Positions 15,237 through 18,008 of a stretch of 18,008 nucleotides of DNA are shown piece by piece. The stretch is taken from NCBI GenBank assembly GCA_013152625.1, contig JAADFY010000245.1:1-18008 (forward strand). Direction: 5' to 3'. The number at the start of each line of letters is the position of its first letter. The stretch's first letter is position 1. Origin of the DNA: Alphaproteobacteria bacterium (GTDB lineage: Bacteria > Pseudomonadota > Alphaproteobacteria > Rhizobiales > Devosiaceae). The translations under genes and the position numbers were made by a program. Under the pieces are notes generated by a model, which had not been told where the DNA came from, searched no databases, and saw only the letters and a program-made list of their open reading frames with translations.

Positions 15237-15258
15237 GATATAAAGCTTAGTTTATATC
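15237..15258. promoter_or_regulatory. perfect inverted repeat, candidate operator upstream of metK
   Basis: GATATAAA (15237-15244), a six-base spacer, and TTTATATC (15251-15258): perfect 8-bp arms, A/T-rich in a GC-rich region. It lies 97 bases upstream of the metK start and 31 bases after the XRE regulator stop. TATAAA or TATATC within it could be a -10 box, so a bound protein would block transcription. The nearby XRE regulator is a candidate binder, but a methionine/SAM-cycle regulator encoded elsewhere is equally possible. Confidence 0.6.
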
Positions 15259-15289
15259 TTTTGCGGTCGCGGTTGGCGCTCCGCCGGGA

Positions 15290-15700
15290 TCAGCGCTTTG
15301 GTTTGCCTTCGGCCAGCCGCTCGGCAATTTCAAGCAGATTGCGGCGCAAATCGGGGCTTGCGATACGATTAAAGGCACCCAGCAGGCGCGCCTCCTCGGT
15401 GGTTTCCGCAATGATCTCCTGCCCGGCTTCGCCAAACCCGGCTGCGCCCGCCGATGTCGCGAGGGACGGATCGTTGGCATAAAAATGTGAGGTGTCCACC
15501 CCCAGCGCTGCGGCAATTTGCGCCAGTTTCGAAGCGGCGACCCGGTTGGTGCCTTTTTCATATTTCTGGATTTGCTGGAACGAAACATCCACCGCCTGGC
15601 CCAGAGAGGACTGACTCAAATGCAGTATGCGTCGGCGGGCGCGTATACGCCGGCCAACGTTAATGTCGATGGGGTCTGGTTTTCGTGCGGTGATGGTCAC
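15290..15700 (-). CDS. XRE-family helix-turn-helix transcriptional regulator
   Basis: A 136-residue cytoplasmic DNA-binding protein. The HTH domain (about 14-72) reads NVGRRIRARRRILHLSQSSLGQAVDVSFQQIQKYEKGTNRVAASKLAQIAAALGV, a form very common in Hyphomicrobiales and Caulobacterales. The C-terminal part (about 85-136) has a helical AFNRIASPDLRRNLLEIAERLA segment seen in relatives. The start is GTG 15700, behind a weak AGAG and nine bases after the lnt stop, so it is probably translated with lnt. An in-frame ATG would remove part of the domain. It lies between lnt and metK, and from memory this neighbourhood recurs in the order. Regulation of metK or of itself through the adjacent inverted repeat is a guess. 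Confidence 0.9.
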   Translation of the reverse strand: MTITARKPDPIDINVGRRIRARRRILHLSQSSLGQAVDVSFQQIQKYEKGTNRVAASKLAQIAAALGVDTSHFYANDPSLATSAGAAGFGEAGQEIIAETTEEARLLGAFNRIASPDLRRNLLEIAERLAEGKPKR

Positions 15701-15709
15701 AATGCTCTA

Positions 15710-17329
15710 TCAAGGCCGTTGGGTCCTGTTTCTTATCAGGACAATTCCCAATGTCACAAAGAGCATAATAAAGAATGGCAACAATAAGTAGCGCCGGGCG
15801 ATAGTTACCTTAACCGGAAAGGGTAACGGCCCGTCGAGCACCGCCGGAGCGCTGCCATTCAGAGATCGAACCACCCGGCCCAGCGGATCGATTATGGCCG
15901 TGGTACCGCGATTGGCCACCCGGACCAAGGGCAGGCCCTCCTCCACGGCCCGCAACCGCACCTGTTCGAAATGCTGGGCGGGACCGATGGAGCCAGCAAA
16001 CCAGGCATCGTTGGTCAGATTAAGCAACCACTGGGCGGTTTCGGTCTGGGGGCCCAGGCCGCCGGCAAATATGGCTTCATAGCAGATCAGGGGCAACAGG
16101 GGCGGGGCGTTGCCGGCCGAAAAAGGTGCCTGAACCGCGTCGCCGGGGGCAAAAGTGTTCAAACTGGCGGCAAGGGGCGCCAGCCCCACGGCTCCAAGAG
16201 CGCTAGCAAAGGGCAGATACTCGCCAAAAGGCACCAGCCGGCGCTTGTCATAGCCGGCGACGATTTCGCCCACATCATTGATGGCGACAATGGAATTTGT
16301 AACCGGCGCGTTTTGTCGGTCCGCGGCATTCCCCGCCTCCGGCTTGCGACGTACGGTGCCCGTAATCAGCGTTGTGGCAGGGGGCAGCAGGCGGGAAATT
16401 CTTGAAAGTGCGTCGGATTGTTCGGCGACGAAAAACGGCAACGCCGCTTCGGGCCAGATCAGTTGGGTAACCTGATCGAGCGGTGCAAACCCCACACCGG
16501 GGGGAGAACGCGAGAGATCGATCAACTGGGCGAAAACCTGCTCGCGATTGCCGGGCCGCCATTTTTCGGCCTGGGGCAGGGCAGGGTCCACCAGGCGGAG
16601 GCGAATGTCGGGCCGCATGGCAATATCTGTGGTTTCAATCCGCCAGTAGCCCCAGCCGGCGGCCAGCCCCAGCCCGAAAATCGCCGCCCCAAGCGGGGCC
16701 AGACGGTTAACGAGCGTTCTTCCCTCCCCCGGCCAGATCAACGCCGGTGTTGCCGCAACCACAAGGGCAAACAACCCCATGCCGTAAACGCCGAAAATCG
16801 AGGCCATTTGCATAAGTGGCTCGGTGGCCGACAGGGCATAGCCGGGCATGGCCCACGGGAAACCGGATAATATATGGCCCCGGGCCAGTTCGGTTATTGA
16901 AAGCGCCCCGGCCAGAGCCAGCACTCGGTGCCCGCCATCGCTCCACATGAGTTTTGCCAGCGAGGTGCCCAGTCCGAAAAAAATCGCCAGCACCGCCGGC
17001 AATCCGACAATGGCCAGCGGGGCCGCCCAGGCAAATGTTTCCGCCTCGATGAAAAAGGCCCACCCCAGCCAGTGCAGGGCCACCACCAGCCAGCCGAACC
17101 CGAACGCCCAACCCACCCAAAAGGCCGGTCCGAACACCCGTTGCCGCCAGCTTGTGCCCGGCTCGATCCCGTCTAAAAGCCACACCAGCACCGGCATCGC
17201 CACAAACAGCGCCGGCAGGACAAAAAACGGTGGCAGGGATAAAGCGCCGACGGCGCCGGCCAGCGCTGAATATAACAGGCGCCGCCAGCCAAAGCTGAGT
17301 ATGAGCGAGTTGGCCAGCGCGGTCAGCAA
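15710..17329 (-). CDS. lnt: apolipoprotein N-acyltransferase
   Basis: A 539-residue inner-membrane enzyme that adds the third acyl chain to the N-terminal cysteine of lipoproteins, the last step of lipoprotein maturation. The N-terminal half has about six to seven hydrophobic segments (residues 10-225), with ITELARGHILSGFPWAMPGY. The C-terminal half is a periplasmic nitrilase-like domain with the catalytic triad Glu294 (IWPEAALPF), Lys362 (YDKRRLVPFGEYLP) and Cys416 (ICYEAIF), plus NLTNDAWF and QHFEQVRLRAVEEGLPLVRVANRG. A final membrane helix is at about 512-532. The start is TTG 17329, with GGAGAG about seven bases upstream. No ATG is available at a family-like position. It follows corC after a 120-base gap and precedes the XRE gene by nine bases. 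Confidence 0.96.
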   Translation of the reverse strand: MLTALANSLILSFGWRRLLYSALAGAVGALSLPPFFVLPALFVAMPVLVWLLDGIEPGTSWRQRVFGPAFWVGWAFGFGWLVVALHWLGWAFFIEAETFAWAAPLAIVGLPAVLAIFFGLGTSLAKLMWSDGGHRVLALAGALSITELARGHILSGFPWAMPGYALSATEPLMQMASIFGVYGMGLFALVVAATPALIWPGEGRTLVNRLAPLGAAIFGLGLAAGWGYWRIETTDIAMRPDIRLRLVDPALPQAEKWRPGNREQVFAQLIDLSRSPPGVGFAPLDQVTQLIWPEAALPFFVAEQSDALSRISRLLPPATTLITGTVRRKPEAGNAADRQNAPVTNSIVAINDVGEIVAGYDKRRLVPFGEYLPFASALGAVGLAPLAASLNTFAPGDAVQAPFSAGNAPPLLPLICYEAIFAGGLGPQTETAQWLLNLTNDAWFAGSIGPAQHFEQVRLRAVEEGLPLVRVANRGTTAIIDPLGRVVRSLNGSAPAVLDGPLPFPVKVTIARRYLLLPFFIMLFVTLGIVLIRNRTQRP

Positions 17330-17359
17330 AGAATGGCTCTCCGTTTATGGGTCCCGGCT

Positions 17360-17411
17360 TTGGGGCTGATGACCTTGGGGCTGATGACCTTGGGGCTGAT
17401 AACCTTGGGGC
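17360..17411. repeat. 15-bp tandem repeat, about 3.5 copies, between corC and lnt
   Basis: Units TTGGGGCTGATGACC at 17360-17374 and 17375-17389 are identical. The third (17390-17404) has one G-to-A change, and a partial unit TTGGGGC follows (17405-17411). The unit is five codons long, and in one minus-strand frame reads ISPKV repeatedly, but that frame overlaps corC and has no support as a gene. It lies in the transcribed leader of lnt. Confidence 0.9.
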
Positions 17412-17449
17412 CAGTAGCGGGCCTTGAAAAAAGGGGCGGATTGATCAGG

Positions 17450-18008
17450 CTATGTCTTTTCGGTTTTCTCCACCGGCGCCGGTGATTTGGCGGGTGGTGT
17501 TTGGGCGCCTGTTGCCCCATGGGCTCGGCCCCGGGCGGCAACGGGTCGGGCGGGCCGCCGTCGGCGCGTAATGCGTACCTTGCGCACCCGGCGCGGATCG
17601 GCGGCTATAATTTCAAGTTCAAAACCACGAAGTTTGGTAACGAGTTCGCCGCGCACCGGTACCCGCCCCAGCAGGGAGACCACCAGACCGCCCAGAGAAC
17701 TGACATCTTCGCTTTGGTCGCCGATGTCGAAATCGGTACCGATGATATCGCGCAGCTCCGTCAGGTCGGCGCGGGCGTCGGCAATGAAAACGCCCTCGGC
17801 TGTGGCGTGCACATGCTCATCCTCATCATCGTCATGTTCGTCTTCAATGTCCCCCACCACCGATTCAAGCATGTCTTCAATGGTGACCAGACCATCGGTT
17901 CCCCCATATTCATCCACCACGATGGCCATATGAATACGTGTCGCCTGCATGGACTGGAGCAGGTCGGGCACAGGCATGGAGGGCGGCACATAAAGTACCG
18001 AGCGGACC
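17450..18008 (-). CDS. corC: HlyC/CorC-family CBS-domain protein, C-terminal part
   Basis: The 3' portion of a gene that enters from the right edge. The visible part is about 185 residues, opening VRSVLYVPPSMPVPDLLQSMQATRIHMAIVVDEYGGTDGLVTIEDMLESVVGDIEDEHD, the end of the CBS pair typical of CorC/TlyC proteins. A C-terminal transporter-associated domain follows (FIADARADLTELRDIIGTDFDI, VSSLGGLVVSLLGRVPVRGELV, FELEIIAADPRRVRKVRI). The last 40 or so residues are Arg/Pro/Ala-rich and not conserved. Family members are linked to magnesium/cobalt efflux or tolerance. Placement just upstream of lnt is the usual proteobacterial arrangement. The hemolysin name is historical. A membrane DUF21 domain, if any, would lie outside the window. 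Confidence 0.9.
   Translation of the reverse strand, partial: VRSVLYVPPSMPVPDLLQSMQATRIHMAIVVDEYGGTDGLVTIEDMLESVVGDIEDEHDDDEDEHVHATAEGVFIADARADLTELRDIIGTDFDIGDQSEDVSSLGGLVVSLLGRVPVRGELVTKLRGFELEIIAADPRRVRKVRITRRRRPARPVAARGRAHGATGAQTPPAKSPAPVEKTEKT

Noticed and set aside
15141..15289. SAM-II riboswitch before metK
   Set aside because: The leader does not show the sequence blocks I would expect for SAM-II, so only a generic structured leader is reported.
17360..17411. CRISPR-like repeat
   Set aside because: Units are contiguous with no spacers and only 15 bp long; a simple tandem repeat, with no cas genes nearby.
17323..17541. 72-codon minus frame containing repeated ISPKV
   Set aside because: It overlaps the corC 3' end in another frame and only looks protein-like because of the 15-bp tandem repeat.

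Overview
This window looks like a chromosomal housekeeping segment from an alphaproteobacterium, most likely of the order Hyphomicrobiales (Rhizobiales). The evidence is high GC, an Irr-type Fur regulator next to fabA-fabB, a YlxR/L7Ae fusion protein between nusA and infB, and a lnt - XRE regulator - metK - trmB block. From memory, this gene order resembles Brucella, Rhizobium and Devosia relatives. I cannot place it at genus level. I see no mobile element, phage, CRISPR array, tRNA or rRNA, and no gap between genes longer than 300 bases.

Left part (1-3206), lipid and iron genes. fabA and fabB (minus strand, fabB cut by the window edge) supply the unsaturated fatty acid branch. Divergent from them is an irr homologue, the iron/heme-responsive regulator. 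A secreted SH3-like protein (minus) and a D-2-hydroxyacid dehydrogenase (plus) follow, divergent over 77 bases. The dehydrogenase keeps its fold and coenzyme motif but has alanine where the family has its catalytic glutamate. A bidirectional intrinsic terminator separates it from the next block.

Central part (3280-12997), the translation/transcription superoperon on the minus strand. The transcription order is rimP - nusA - rnpM (ylxR) - infB - rbfA - truB - rpsO - pnp. It joins ribosome maturation (RimP, RbfA), antitermination (NusA), initiation (IF-2), tRNA pseudouridylation (TruB), ribosomal protein S15 and RNA turnover (PNPase). Gaps from rimP to truB are 0-30 bases. Candidate promoters precede rimP and rpsO.

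Right part (13141-18008), also minus strand: corC (partial) - lnt - XRE regulator - metK - trmB, ending in a terminator that overlaps the trmB stop codon. metK has a 149-base leader with a perfect 8-bp-arm inverted repeat, a possible folded region, a perfect hairpin, and a TTG start behind a consensus GGAGGT. trmB has no ATG, GTG or TTG ahead of its S-adenosylmethionine-binding domain. Its likeliest start is an ATA embedded in the metK stop (ATAA), as if an ancestral ATGA overlap had lost its G.

The main points for a second look are the trmB start, the run of five successive genes without ATG starts (lnt, XRE, metK, trmB, rimP), the metK leader, the altered dehydrogenase active site, the missing heme motif of Irr, and a 15-bp tandem repeat between corC and lnt. 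I found no convincing previously undescribed multi-gene system.
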